The notes under the pieces are model-generated. The model searched no databases and was not told where the DNA came from. It saw only the letters and a program-made list of their open reading frames with translations. DNA of 64,000 nt from Actinomycetota bacterium (GTDB lineage Bacteria; Actinomycetota; Acidimicrobiia; IMCC26256; JACPCJ01): the NCBI GenBank assembly GCA_016179865.1, contig JACPCJ010000095.1:1-64000 (forward strand), given 5' to 3'. Positions 36,862 through 46,484 of the stretch are shown here, in pieces. A program made the position numbers and the translations under genes. Position 1 is the first letter of the stretch. Every line of letters starts with the position of its first letter.

Positions 36862-38031
36862 ATGCACCTCGACTTCACCCAGGAACAGGACGACCTCCGC
36901 GACTCCATCCGCGCCGTCCTCGAACGCGAGTGCCCGCCCTCGGTCATCCGGGGACTGGTGGAGAAGACCGGGGACGCAGCGGCTCTGTGGCAGACCATGG
37001 TCTCGCTCGACTGGCCGGCGCTCACCGTCCCGGAGGAATGCGGGGGCGTGGGCTACGGGTATGTGGAGCAGGCCGTCTTAGCCGAGGAGCTGGGACGCGC
37101 CATCGCCCCCGGCCCGCTGTTCCCGACCGTCACCCAGTTCGTTCCCGCCGTGCGCGAGGCGGGCTCACCCGAACAGGCGAAGCGCTTCCTCGGGGCCGTC
37201 GCCGCCGGCGAGCTGACCGGCACCCTGGCCGTCGCCGAGGTGACCGGCCGCTGGGACACGACGTCGCTGGCCACCAGCGCCCGCCCCGATGACGGCGGCT
37301 GGGTGATCAGCGGCGAGAAACGGTTCGTGATGGAAGCCGGATCCGCCGACGAGATCGTGGTGGTGGCCGGGTTGGGTGATTCCGACGTGACCAGCGACCT
37401 CGGGCTCTTCGTGGTGCCAGCCGGCGACCTGGAGATCGAGCCCCTCGACGGGCTCGATCCGAGCCGCCAAGTGGCGACGGTGCGACTCGACGGCGTCCGG
37501 GTCGAACCCGACCGGCTGCTCGGTGGGGCCGACCACCTCTCCACCGTGACTCGCGTTCTGGAGGAGTCGACCGTCGCTCTGGCCCTGGAAACGCTCGGCA
37601 CCTGCCAGGCCATTCTCGACCTCAACGTCGAGTACGCCAAGGAGCGGGTGCAGTTCGACCGGCCGATCGGGTCGTTCCAGGCCGTGAAGCACCGCCTCGC
37701 CGATGGCCTCGTGGCACTCGAGCGGGCCCGGGCCTGCTGCTACTTCGCCGCCGCCTGCATCGCGGAAGACGATCCCCGGCGCACCCTGGCCGCCTCGGTG
37801 GCGAAGGCGGCGACGGGCGACTGCCAGCGGTTCGTGACTCGAGAGGGCATCCAGCTCCTCGGCGGCATCGGCTACACGTGGGAACACGACATGCACCTCT
37901 ACGTGAAGCGGGCCAAGGCCAACGACGCCCTCTTCGGAACGGCGGGCCAGCACCGGGAACGCATCGCCAAGCTGGTGGCCGACCGCCGCCTCGCCCACCA
38001 CGGCCCCCGCTGGACCCTCGACGGCCGCTGA
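36862..38031 (+). CDS. Acyl-CoA dehydrogenase
   Basis: FTQEQDDLRDSIRAVLE...CQAILDLNVEYAKERVQFDRPIGSFQAVKHRLAD...LLGGIGYTWEHDMHLY. Confidence 0.9.
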   Translation: MHLDFTQEQDDLRDSIRAVLERECPPSVIRGLVEKTGDAAALWQTMVSLDWPALTVPEECGGVGYGYVEQAVLAEELGRAIAPGPLFPTVTQFVPAVREAGSPEQAKRFLGAVAAGELTGTLAVAEVTGRWDTTSLATSARPDDGGWVISGEKRFVMEAGSADEIVVVAGLGDSDVTSDLGLFVVPAGDLEIEPLDGLDPSRQVATVRLDGVRVEPDRLLGGADHLSTVTRVLEESTVALALETLGTCQAILDLNVEYAKERVQFDRPIGSFQAVKHRLADGLVALERARACCYFAAACIAEDDPRRTLAASVAKAATGDCQRFVTREGIQLLGGIGYTWEHDMHLYVKRAKANDALFGTAGQHRERIAKLVADRRLAHHGPRWTLDGR

Positions 38032-38090
38032 CCCCCGTTCTTGGGTTCTTTGTTGCGCTCTGAGCGCAACAAAGAACCCAAGAACGGGGG
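38032..38090. terminator. Perfect 59-bp palindrome between convergent genes
   Basis: 29-nt arms CCCCCGTTCTTGGGTTCTTTGTTGCGCTC-t-GAGCGCAACAAAGAACCCAAGAACGGGGG. Confidence 0.85.
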
Positions 38091-38094
38091 CGGG

Positions 38095-38922
38095 TCAGAG
38101 GGGTTCGCCGGGGGCCTCGAACTGGGGATGCTCGAGGCCGCCGTCGACCTGGAACACCTTGCCCGTCACCCAGCCCGAGGCCGGCGTGGCCAGGTAGACG
38201 GCCATGGCGGCGACGTCTTCGACTTCACCGAGCCGCTGCATGGGCGTCTTGGACTCCATGTCGGTACGGATGTCGTCGTTGGCGGCCACGAAGTCGAGGG
38301 CCGAGGTGAGGACCGACCCCACCTCGATGGCGTTCACCCGGACCTTGGGCGCGAACTCGGCCGCCAGTTCCCGGGTCAGCCACGAGAGGGCGGCCTTGGC
38401 GGTGCCGTAGGCGGCGAATCCCCGCAGCACCATGGATCCGGCTCGGGACGAGATGTTGATGACGGAGCCGGCCCCCGCGGTCTTCACCATCTTGGGGACG
38501 GCGAGCCGGGTCAGCAGGAAGGCGGAGGTGACGTTGAAACGGAACGCCTCCTCGAACGACTTCTCGCTCGTCCGCAGGGCCTCGCGCGGCGGCCACCCCC
38601 CGGCGTTGTTGACCAGGACGTCGATGCGACCGAACTCGGCGAGGGCCGCCTCGACCAGCCCTTCCAGGTCGGCGCGCTCCATCACATCGCAGCGCACCGG
38701 GAGCGCCTTGCGGCCAACCGACTCGACGAGGCCAGCCGTCTCGTCGATCTGCTCCTGGGTGCGGGCGGCACAGACCACATTCGCCCCCACCTCGGCCAGG
38801 GCCAGCGCACACCCCCGGCCGATCCCTCGACCCGCCCCGGTCACGACGGCGACCTGGCCGTCTTCGAGGTGGAACCGATCCAGGATCACCACGGGTGGGG
38901 ACCCTACCCGTGCCCGCGCCAT
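38095..38922 (-). CDS. SDR family oxidoreductase
   Basis: GQVAVVTGAGRGIGRGCALALAEVGANVV, NNAGG, YGTAKAALSWL; start inferred within ORF 38095..39621. Confidence 0.87.
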   Translation of the reverse strand: MARARVGSPPVVILDRFHLEDGQVAVVTGAGRGIGRGCALALAEVGANVVCAARTQEQIDETAGLVESVGRKALPVRCDVMERADLEGLVEAALAEFGRIDVLVNNAGGWPPREALRTSEKSFEEAFRFNVTSAFLLTRLAVPKMVKTAGAGSVINISSRAGSMVLRGFAAYGTAKAALSWLTRELAAEFAPKVRVNAIEVGSVLTSALDFVAANDDIRTDMESKTPMQRLGEVEDVAAMAVYLATPASGWVTGKVFQVDGGLEHPQFEAPGEPL

Positions 38923-38931
38923 GATTCGCCG

Positions 38932-39174
38932 GTGGACAAAGTCGGACCCGAACGCGAGTTGGCCGCCGGACTCGGGCTCGCCGCCGCCATGGCCGGAGGG
39001 GTGGCGCTCGCCTGGGTCGTCATCGTTCCCGCCGTGGTCGGCTTCGCGGTCTTGGCGATCGCCCTCGGCACCTGGGCCTCGGCTCGAGGCGAGCATCCCG
39101 TCGTCGGGAGCATCGCCGTGGGGATCGGCGTCGCCGACTTGCTCGCCCTTTTCGCTTTGTGGGTGACCGCCTGA
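38932..39174 (+). CDS. Small membrane protein
   Basis: VDKVGPERELAAGLGLAAAMAGGVALAWVVIVPAVVGFAVLAIALG...; two or more hydrophobic segments. Confidence 0.5.
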   Translation: MDKVGPERELAAGLGLAAAMAGGVALAWVVIVPAVVGFAVLAIALGTWASARGEHPVVGSIAVGIGVADLLALFALWVTA

Positions 39175-39267
39175 CTCCGGAGGGGTACCCGGGTTACGCC
39201 AGGAACGCACCCCCCTTGGGTAGCGTTGGGCGACCGGAGCCGAGGGGGCCGTGAGGAGATCCGGGTC

Positions 39268-42177
39268 GTGAAATACCGACGTGCGCTGATCGCCGCGGCC
39301 GTCCTTGTCGCCGTCGGGGTCCCGCTGCTCACTTCGGATCCGGTCGCCGCTGACACCGACACCTTCTCCTACACCGGGTCCGCGCAGACCTGGACGGTTC
39401 CCGCCTGCGTCACCTCGGCCACCTTCGACGTCCAGGGCGCCCAAGGCGGTTCTGGCGGACAGATTGGGAACTCCGGCGGAGTGGGCGGCCTGGGCGCACG
39501 GGTCGTCGCCACGATCGGGGTCACCCCCGGCGAGGCGATCCAGATCAATGTCGGCGGGGCGGGTACCACTGCCGTCGGGAGGAGCACCACTGGTTCCGGG
39601 GGTTTCAACGGGGGCGGGCAAGGAGGGAACCAGGGCACCGGTGGAGGAAACGGCGGCGGAGGCGGGGGCGGATCGGACATCCGCCAGGGAGGTACGGCGC
39701 TCGCCAACCGGGTGATCGTGGCCGGTGGTGGAGGTGGCGGTGGTGGTGGCGGATCGAACGGTTCGGGTGGAGTCGGCGGGAGCGCGGGGTCAGACGGTGA
39801 CACCGGCGGGAACGGGACCGGTACGGGGCCCGGCGGTGGCGCCGCAACGCCGGGCGGGGGGGGAACCCAGTCAGCCGGCGGCACCGCGGGTGCCAACTTC
39901 ACGGCCGGCTGGGTGACGCCAGGCGCGGGGAGTTCGGGCCAAGGGGGCCTCGGGGGATCGTACGGCGACCAGGGTGGTGGCGGCGGGGGCGGGTACTTCG
40001 GCGGAGGAGGCGGTGGGGCCGCCGACGCTCGCGGGGGCGGGGGCGGGGGCGGGGGGTCGAGCCTGAGCGCGGGAGGTTCGGTCACCGCGGGCTTCCGGAG
40101 CGGCAGCGGCGTGGTTGCCGTGACGTACACCCCCTGTTCAGCCACCACCACCACAACGACAACCACGACGACCTCCACCACCACCACGACGACCACCACC
40201 ACCACGACGACCACGACGACCACCACCACCACGACGACCACGACGACCACCACCACCACCACGACCATCCCGGTCGCGTCGCCCGCGGTACCGATCACAC
40301 TCCCGACGACGACCACCACGACGATCCCGGTCTCGTCGCCGGCCATCCCCGTGCCGCTCACCACCACGACGACGCGACCGCGGCCGACAACCACAACGTC
40401 GAGCAGCAGTACCACCACCACGACGACGACCACAACGGTCCCCGCGCCCAAGATCGCACTGGAACTGGGGATCGGGCTCGACGAGCCCGTAGTCGGCGCT
40501 CGGGTCACGGTCTCAGGCCAGGGGCTCCTTCCGGGGTCGACGGCGCACGTGATCGTCCGCTCCACGCCCGTGGAGATCGGAACCGCCACCGTCGGCCAAG
40601 ACGGGAGCTTTACCGGGCGGTTCGCGCTCCCAGCCGACCTGGCGCCCGGCGACCACCACGTCATCGTGGAGGGAACCGGTGCCGACGGCGCGGCCGTCTC
40701 TGATTCCACCGGCTTCACCGTCGGCGAACACGGCGAACTCGTGTCGGTCGAAGACCCGGCCGCCCTCCCGAGTTCACCTTCGGGTGGTTCGCCGTCGCCT
40801 GGCGCCGTGGAGGGTCCAGCCGCCTTTGCCCGCTACGACCCGAGCGAGCACGCCCCGGAGGTCATCGAGGTCACGGTGGCGGGGATGACGTTGCTGGCGT
40901 TGACCGGGGCCGCGGGCATCGGCGGGGGGGCCGGCTCGGATAGCGCGCGCGGGTCCCGGGAGAATGCGCCACGGCGCAAGGGAAAGGTCAGCAGCATCTC
41001 GGTGACCTCCTACGACCACAGTTTCGACGGGCAACGCTGGGGAGACCGCTCGCCAACCTGGCGGTGGGGTGCGACCCCCCGCGTCGACACCTGGAGCGCG
41101 ACCGGGCCACCAGCGCTCGCCCCACGATCCGCTCTGCTGAGCACCGTGGCCGCGGACGCCACCTACCTCCGGGCGATGCTCGGCGCGGCGTGGGCTGCCT
41201 TCCCAGCCATCGGTGCCCTGCTCGGTCTCCTGGCCGCCATTGACACTCACGGATACGCGCTGCCGCCGTCGTGGGGACTCCTCCTGGCCGTCGTCGTCCT
41301 CGGGATCATCGACTCGGCTTCAGGGTTCGTGGCCGCGGCCGTGTTCGCGATCGGCGTCGTCGTATCCGGCGGCTTGGACTCCAGCGCGGCCCTTCGTGGG
41401 CTGCTCGGCGTCTGCGTGCTCGGATTCGCCATCATCGTGATGGCCAGCTACGAGCGACCGCTCCGCCGATCACCGTCGTCTGATCCCGAGGGCTGGTACG
41501 ACCGATGGACCGACGTCGTCATCGCCGCCCTGGTCGCGGCCTTCGCTGCGCGAGGGATGCTCTCGGCCCTCCCCGGTCTCTTCGGGCTCGACCTCCCCAT
41601 CGCCGAGCGCGCCGACCAGCTCGCACTCGCCGTCCTCGTCACGACCGCTGCACGCGTCGGGTTGGAGACGGTCGCCGCCAACTTGTATCCCGAACGGCTG
41701 GAGAAGGTGTCTCCTGGAGTCCTCCCCAGGCCTCCTCGTCCACTCTCCCTTGGCTACGTCGGGATCAGCGCCGTCCTGTTCGGCTTCGTTGCCGTGGCGT
41801 TCGTGGGGAACCGCTGGGAGCTGTACGCGGGGGCAACGCTCTTCGCCGTGGCCAAGGGTCTCAAGGTGTACGCGAAGTCGCTTCCCAACTTCGAGCCCAT
41901 CTTCCGTTGGTTCCCGCGCGGCTTCCCGAATTTGGTGCTCGTTCTCGTGGCGTCCCGCTGGTGGGGAGATCTGATGACTGACGTCATCGACGATCCGCGA
42001 CGCCTGATCACACTCGGGTTCGTCGTCCTCGCCGTCCCCGGGTTCATCGACTCGGTCGTCAGGCTGTTCGGCCGTGAGGGCCGAGGCTTCGAGCTGACGT
42101 GGCCAACCCGCCTCGCCGGCGCAGGCCTGGCGGCGTTCTCAGTCGCGTACGTCCAGGGATGGTGGGTCTTCGCGTAG
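39268..42177 (+). CDS. Glycine-rich / poly-Thr / multi-TM surface protein
   Basis: Signal peptide; Gly-rich block FSYTGSAQTWTVPACVTSATFDVQGAQGGSGG...; T-tract; Ig-like segment ALELGIGLDEPVVGARVTVSGQGLLPGS; long hydrophobic C-terminal part with several TM segments. Confidence 0.8.
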   Translation: MKYRRALIAAAVLVAVGVPLLTSDPVAADTDTFSYTGSAQTWTVPACVTSATFDVQGAQGGSGGQIGNSGGVGGLGARVVATIGVTPGEAIQINVGGAGTTAVGRSTTGSGGFNGGGQGGNQGTGGGNGGGGGGGSDIRQGGTALANRVIVAGGGGGGGGGGSNGSGGVGGSAGSDGDTGGNGTGTGPGGGAATPGGGGTQSAGGTAGANFTAGWVTPGAGSSGQGGLGGSYGDQGGGGGGGYFGGGGGGAADARGGGGGGGGSSLSAGGSVTAGFRSGSGVVAVTYTPCSATTTTTTTTTTSTTTTTTTTTTTTTTTTTTTTTTTTTTTTTTIPVASPAVPITLPTTTTTTIPVSSPAIPVPLTTTTTRPRPTTTTSSSSTTTTTTTTTVPAPKIALELGIGLDEPVVGARVTVSGQGLLPGSTAHVIVRSTPVEIGTATVGQDGSFTGRFALPADLAPGDHHVIVEGTGADGAAVSDSTGFTVGEHGELVSVEDPAALPSSPSGGSPSPGAVEGPAAFARYDPSEHAPEVIEVTVAGMTLLALTGAAGIGGGAGSDSARGSRENAPRRKGKVSSISVTSYDHSFDGQRWGDRSPTWRWGATPRVDTWSATGPPALAPRSALLSTVAADATYLRAMLGAAWAAFPAIGALLGLLAAIDTHGYALPPSWGLLLAVVVLGIIDSASGFVAAAVFAIGVVVSGGLDSSAALRGLLGVCVLGFAIIVMASYERPLRRSPSSDPEGWYDRWTDVVIAALVAAFAARGMLSALPGLFGLDLPIAERADQLALAVLVTTAARVGLETVAANLYPERLEKVSPGVLPRPPRPLSLGYVGISAVLFGFVAVAFVGNRWELYAGATLFAVAKGLKVYAKSLPNFEPIFRWFPRGFPNLVLVLVASRWWGDLMTDVIDDPRRLITLGFVVLAVPGFIDSVVRLFGREGRGFELTWPTRLAGAGLAAFSVAYVQGWWVFA
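40142..40266 (+). repeat. ACC/ACG triplet tract coding for poly-Thr
   Basis: Near-continuous Thr codons (about 40 Thr with one Ser). Confidence 0.9.
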
Positions 42178-42184
42178 GACGCGA

Positions 42185-42712
42185 CTACAGGTCCGGCGAC
42201 TCGGGAGTCGCCGCCTCGGCGGCGATCGGGAGCGGCTCCCGGAAGGGCACGACCATGGACGAGAAGTCGGCGAAGGCGATGATCCGCCCGTCCTCGTCGA
42301 GCACCCGGCACTCCACGACGACGAGCTGGCGGCCGGCCCGCATCACCTGGGCCTCGGCCCGCACCCTGGTTCCCTTCGCCCGCCCCAGGTAGCGGACGTG
42401 CATGTCGGCGGTGACGATCGTGTTCTCGCCGGGTACGAACGCGCTGTTGTGGGCGGCGGCGGTGCCGGCGGCGACGTCGACCAGGGTGGCGATGGCCCCA
42501 CCGTGGAGGTTGCCCCCGCTGTTGAGCGCACCCGCCGTCACCGGCATCTCGACCACCACCAGCTCGTCGTCGATCTGGAGGAACTCGAAGTCGAGGAGCT
42601 TGTGGAGCGGCGTCTCCTTGAAGGCGTTGCGCAGGGCCTCGGCGAACTCGGGCGTCCCCCGAGCCACGACGTGAGACAGGTGGGACGGGCGCTCCGGCGG
42701 CGGGTCACTCAC
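42185..42712 (-). CDS. PaaI/hotdog thioesterase family protein
   Basis: GALNSGGNLHGGAIATLVDVAAGTAAAHN; GTG start 42712 inferred. Confidence 0.87.
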   Translation of the reverse strand: MSDPPPERPSHLSHVVARGTPEFAEALRNAFKETPLHKLLDFEFLQIDDELVVVEMPVTAGALNSGGNLHGGAIATLVDVAAGTAAAHNSAFVPGENTIVTADMHVRYLGRAKGTRVRAEAQVMRAGRQLVVVECRVLDEDGRIIAFADFSSMVVPFREPLPIAAEAATPESPDL

Positions 42713-42735
42713 CCGGCCGAAGCTAGCCCCGCCGC

Positions 42736-43983
42736 CTACCCCCAGACGACCGGAAGGGTCGGAGGCGAGCGGAAGGTCATCCCGGTGATGTGGGGGGGCG
42801 GCGCGTCGGGGTCGACGCGCACTTCGGGGAGGCGATCGAACACCCGGTTCATCACCACCGTCGTCTCCATCCGCGCCAGGTGCATCCCGAGGCACATGTG
42901 CGGCCCGAAGGCGAAGGCCAGGTGCTGCTGGGGCTCGCGGAAGATGTCGAATTCGTCCGGCCGGTCCCAACGGGTCTCGTCGTGATTGGCCGACCCGACG
43001 GCGACAGCCACCACCGCACCCTCCGGAATGGCCACGCCACAGAGCTCGGTGTCGCGCGTGGCCAAACGCTGGATGAGCAGGAGGGGCGCCTCCCACCGCA
43101 GCGCCTCCTCGATGGCCTGCGGAAGGAGCGACCGGTCGGCGCGCACGGCGTCGAGCTGGTCGGGATGGGTCAGCAGACCGGTTAACAGGTTGCTGGACGA
43201 CCGGTAGGTCGTCTCCGCCCCTGCGGGCAGCAGCAGCCGGAGGAAGGCGATGATCTCGTCGTCGTTCAGCCGGTGGCGCTCGCCGCCCTCGTGAAGCTCG
43301 GCCAGGGCAAGGACGGAGATCAGGTCTTCGGCGGGGGCTACCCGGCGCTCGTCGATGATGCCCTTGAAGTAGTCGTACAGGAGCTTCGAGGCCCGCACCG
43401 CCTTTTCGTAGTCGATGCTGACCGAGATCAGTTCCACCGCCCACCGGTGGAACTGCGCGAGGTCGTCGTACGGCAGGCCCAACATGTGCCCGATCACGGT
43501 GACCGGGAACGGGAAGGTGAGCTGGCGCACGAGGTCGGCCCGCCCTTCGTCGACGAACTCGTCGATGTGGGCGTCGACGACGGGGCCGACCACGTCGGAT
43601 TCCCAGCGCTCCATGGCCTTCCGGCTGAACGCCTGCTGGATGAGCGACCGGTAGTGGTGGTGCTCGGGCTCGTCCATCTCCAGGATCGAGTGGCCGAACA
43701 CCTCACCCATCACCGGGGCGTAGCCCGACGACGAGAACGTCTCACCGTCACGGAGGCACTGCTGGACGGCCTCGAACGAGTAGGCCGTGAAGACGGGCGG
43801 CATGTCACCGAAGTCGCCGAGGTCGGCGTCGGCCGCCAAACCCATGAGGGCGCGGATATCGGCCGGGGACACCGGCGCCTCCCTCCGGCGCTCGGCCAAG
43901 TTGGGATACGGATCCTGGATCCGGCCCGCGCCCATGGCGCGGTTGAACTCCTCGAAGGGATCGGGCTCGGTGGTGGGCTGCAT
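42736..43983 (-). CDS. Cytochrome P450
   Basis: LLPAGAETTYRSSSN, EEALRWEAPL, FAFGPHMCLGMHLARME heme-binding motif. Confidence 0.93.
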   Translation of the reverse strand: MQPTTEPDPFEEFNRAMGAGRIQDPYPNLAERRREAPVSPADIRALMGLAADADLGDFGDMPPVFTAYSFEAVQQCLRDGETFSSSGYAPVMGEVFGHSILEMDEPEHHHYRSLIQQAFSRKAMERWESDVVGPVVDAHIDEFVDEGRADLVRQLTFPFPVTVIGHMLGLPYDDLAQFHRWAVELISVSIDYEKAVRASKLLYDYFKGIIDERRVAPAEDLISVLALAELHEGGERHRLNDDEIIAFLRLLLPAGAETTYRSSSNLLTGLLTHPDQLDAVRADRSLLPQAIEEALRWEAPLLLIQRLATRDTELCGVAIPEGAVVAVAVGSANHDETRWDRPDEFDIFREPQQHLAFAFGPHMCLGMHLARMETTVVMNRVFDRLPEVRVDPDAPPPHITGMTFRSPPTLPVVWG

Positions 43984-44004
43984 TGTTCGGGCTCCCGTGC
44001 GAAG

Positions 44005-44020
44005 CTGACGCCGGTGTCAG
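44005..44020. promoter_or_regulatory. Palindromic box CTGAC-N6-GTCAG (site 5)
   Basis: CTGACGCCGGTGTCAG in divergent promoter P450/MFS. Confidence 0.6.
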
Positions 44021-44064
44021 GTCTTGAAGGTACCCCCGCCGCGCCGGCCCGTCGAGGGCGCGCC

Positions 44065-45384
44065 GTGCGGTACGGCGCCTTCCCCCTGGTTGCGCTGGGC
44101 GCCACCGTCGCCTTGGAGAACGGTGAGCGGCTCTCGCTGGCTCAGGCCGTCGACGGCATCCAGGGCGCCTTCGGTGTCTCCGACCGCGCCGTGGGGTTCC
44201 TCCCCGCGGCCATGATCCTGATCGGCGTCGTCGGAGCCTTCCCCTTCGGGTTCCTCGCCGATCGCATGCGCCGCACCTTCCTGCTGGCGGGGGGCATGGC
44301 CGTCTGGACCGTCTGCATGGGCCTCAACGGGCTCGCCCCCACCTACGCCCTCCTCTTCGCCGCCCGCCTGGGCGTGGGGGCCGTGGAGGCCAACGGCCCC
44401 GCCGCCGTGTCGCTGATCGCCGACTACTACCCGGTGCAGGAGCGAGCCAAGCGCATGGGCCTGTACCAGTCGGGGGGTCTCGTCGGCGGCATCCTTGGCC
44501 TGCTCGTCGGGGGCCTCGCCGTGCAGCATTTCGGCTGGCGCTCCGCGTTCTGGCTCTGGGTGCCGCTCGGGGTGCTCGTTGTCATCGCCGTCGCCCGCCT
44601 GCCCGAGCCTCGGCGGGGGGATCACGACGCCGACTTCCACGACACGCCCGTCATGGACGGCGTGGCCGCCACCGAGGTGGTCACCCTGCCCGAGCCCACT
44701 CGCGTCGGACAGCTCGACTACGCCTCAGCCACGCCCCGCCAGGTGTACCGCGAGCTGCTCTCCATCCGCTCCATGTGGTTCGCCGTCCTCGCCATCACCA
44801 TCTCAGGGCTGCTGCTCCAGGGCCTCCAGTTCTGGGCCGTCGAGTACTTCAAGCGGGTGCACGGCCTCACCGCCGGCGAGGCGGGCGTGTTCGTGACCAT
44901 CTTCGGGCTCGGCGCCGCCGTCGGCGTGGTGGCCGGCGGCTTCCTCGCCGACCGCTTCCTCGTACGGGGCTATGTGAATGCGCGGGTGTACGTGGTCGCC
45001 TTCTCGTCGATCGCCGCCACCGCGCTCCTTCTCCCCGCCTTCCTCAGCACCAACCTGGTCGTGAGCGGGGTTCTGATGTCGTTCGGAGGGATGTTCCTGA
45101 CCCTGCCCATCGCCCCCGGCGAGGCCCTGATGAACGACGTCGTCGTCGCCCAGCTCCGGGGGCGGGCGGCCACCATCCGCTCGGTGGTGCGCAGTGCGGC
45201 CGCCGCCGGGCCCGTCATCATCGGATTCCTGTCCGACGCCTACACCCTGCGGGTGGCGTTGGCGCTCGTGGTCCCCATCTACGCCGCCGGTGGCCTGCTC
45301 ATGCTCCTCGCCGCCCGCAGCTACCCCTCCGACCTCGCCTACGTCGGGGCCGAGACGCGCCGGGTCCGCGCCCAAGCCCCCTGA
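44065..45384 (+). CDS. MFS transporter
   Basis: FPFGFLADRMRRTFLLAGG; multiple TM; start uncertain (44014 also possible, would overlap site 5). Confidence 0.87.
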   Translation: MRYGAFPLVALGATVALENGERLSLAQAVDGIQGAFGVSDRAVGFLPAAMILIGVVGAFPFGFLADRMRRTFLLAGGMAVWTVCMGLNGLAPTYALLFAARLGVGAVEANGPAAVSLIADYYPVQERAKRMGLYQSGGLVGGILGLLVGGLAVQHFGWRSAFWLWVPLGVLVVIAVARLPEPRRGDHDADFHDTPVMDGVAATEVVTLPEPTRVGQLDYASATPRQVYRELLSIRSMWFAVLAITISGLLLQGLQFWAVEYFKRVHGLTAGEAGVFVTIFGLGAAVGVVAGGFLADRFLVRGYVNARVYVVAFSSIAATALLLPAFLSTNLVVSGVLMSFGGMFLTLPIAPGEALMNDVVVAQLRGRAATIRSVVRSAAAAGPVIIGFLSDAYTLRVALALVVPIYAAGGLLMLLAARSYPSDLAYVGAETRRVRAQAP

Positions 45385-45388
45385 GAAT

Positions 45389-45404
45389 GTGACGGCAGCG
45401 TCAG
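45389..45404. promoter_or_regulatory. Degenerate palindromic box
   Basis: GTGACGGCAGCGTCAG, 100 bp upstream of 2-hydroxyacid dehydrogenase gene. Confidence 0.4.
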
Positions 45405-45503
45405 GTTTCGGCCACCATCTGTGCATTGGCGCCGGGCGGGGACCTCTCAGGGGTGCCCGGCGACAGGCGAGCGAGGCCGGGACGGACGAGGGAGCAAAGG
45501 AAG

Positions 45504-46484
45504 ATGCCTGACCGACCGCGAGCTTTCGTCACCGCGCCGTTGCGGGGAGCAGGCTTCGAGAAGCTCCAGACCCTGGCCGACGTGATCTACGAACCCTGGA
45601 TCGAGCAGACGCCGCTGCGAATGATGAAGGCCGACGAACTGGCGCAGCGCCTGGAAAGTGAAGGAGCCACCGTCGTCATCGTCGAAGCCGACGAGGTGAA
45701 GGGGCCGGTCCTCGACCTGCCGCTCCTCGCCATCGGCTCCACCCGGGGCGACCCCAACAACGTCGACCTCGACACCGCCACCGCCAGGGGCATCCCCGTC
45801 TTGCGGGCACCGGGCCGCAACGCCGACGCCGTAGCCGAGATGACCGTGGCCCTCCTCTTCGCCGTCAACCGGCACCTCATCGCCGCCGACCGCGATGTTC
45901 GGGCCGGTGACGTCTACCAGGACGGCACCATTCCCTACCAGCGCTTCCGGGCCTGGGAGCTGAACGGTCGCACCGCCGGCCTCGTCGGTCTCGGGGCCGT
46001 CGGGCGGGCAACGAAGTGGCGGCTCGAAGGCCTCGGAATGCGGGTCCTGTCGTACGACCCCTACAACGCCGACGCCACGCACGTGGACCTCGACGCCATG
46101 CTGGGTGAGGTCGACGTCCTGTCTATCCACGCCGTGGTGTCCGACGAAACCAAGGCCATGATCGGCCCCGAGCAGTTCGACCGGATGCGGGACGGAGCCA
46201 TCTTCCTGAACACCGCCCGGGCCCAGATGCACGACGGCGAGGCCCTGTTGAAGGCCCTCACGTCGGGCAAGCTCGCCGGCGCGGGGCTCGACCACTTCGA
46301 GGGCGAGTGGCTCGACCCAGCGTCCCCGCTGGCGTCCATGCCCACCGTCGTGCTCACCCCCCACATCGGCGGCGCCACCTACGACACCGAGGCCAATCAC
46401 TCGCAGTTGATCGCCGACGGCCTGGAGGCCATCCTGCGCGGCGAGCGACCCGCCAACCTCGCCAACCCGGAGGTGTGGAAATGA
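45504..46484 (+). CDS. D-2-hydroxyacid dehydrogenase family (phosphoglycerate dehydrogenase-like)
   Basis: AGLVGLGAVGRATKWRLEGLGMRVLSYDPY...VVLTPHIGGATYDTE. Confidence 0.88.
   Translation: MPDRPRAFVTAPLRGAGFEKLQTLADVIYEPWIEQTPLRMMKADELAQRLESEGATVVIVEADEVKGPVLDLPLLAIGSTRGDPNNVDLDTATARGIPVLRAPGRNADAVAEMTVALLFAVNRHLIAADRDVRAGDVYQDGTIPYQRFRAWELNGRTAGLVGLGAVGRATKWRLEGLGMRVLSYDPYNADATHVDLDAMLGEVDVLSIHAVVSDETKAMIGPEQFDRMRDGAIFLNTARAQMHDGEALLKALTSGKLAGAGLDHFEGEWLDPASPLASMPTVVLTPHIGGATYDTEANHSQLIADGLEAILRGERPANLANPEVWK

Noticed and set aside
40142-40440. Regular short repeats suspected as CRISPR or minisatellite
   Set aside because: Plain ACC/ACG triplets coding for Thr in a continuous ORF; no spacer/repeat organisation
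39369-40718. Poly-Val/poly-Pro minus strand ORF
   Set aside because: Reverse-complement reading of the Gly-rich/poly-Thr gene
41977-41995. TGACTGACGTCATCGACG as another CTGAC-type box
   Set aside because: Inside a CDS and spacing does not fit CTGAC-N6-GTCAG
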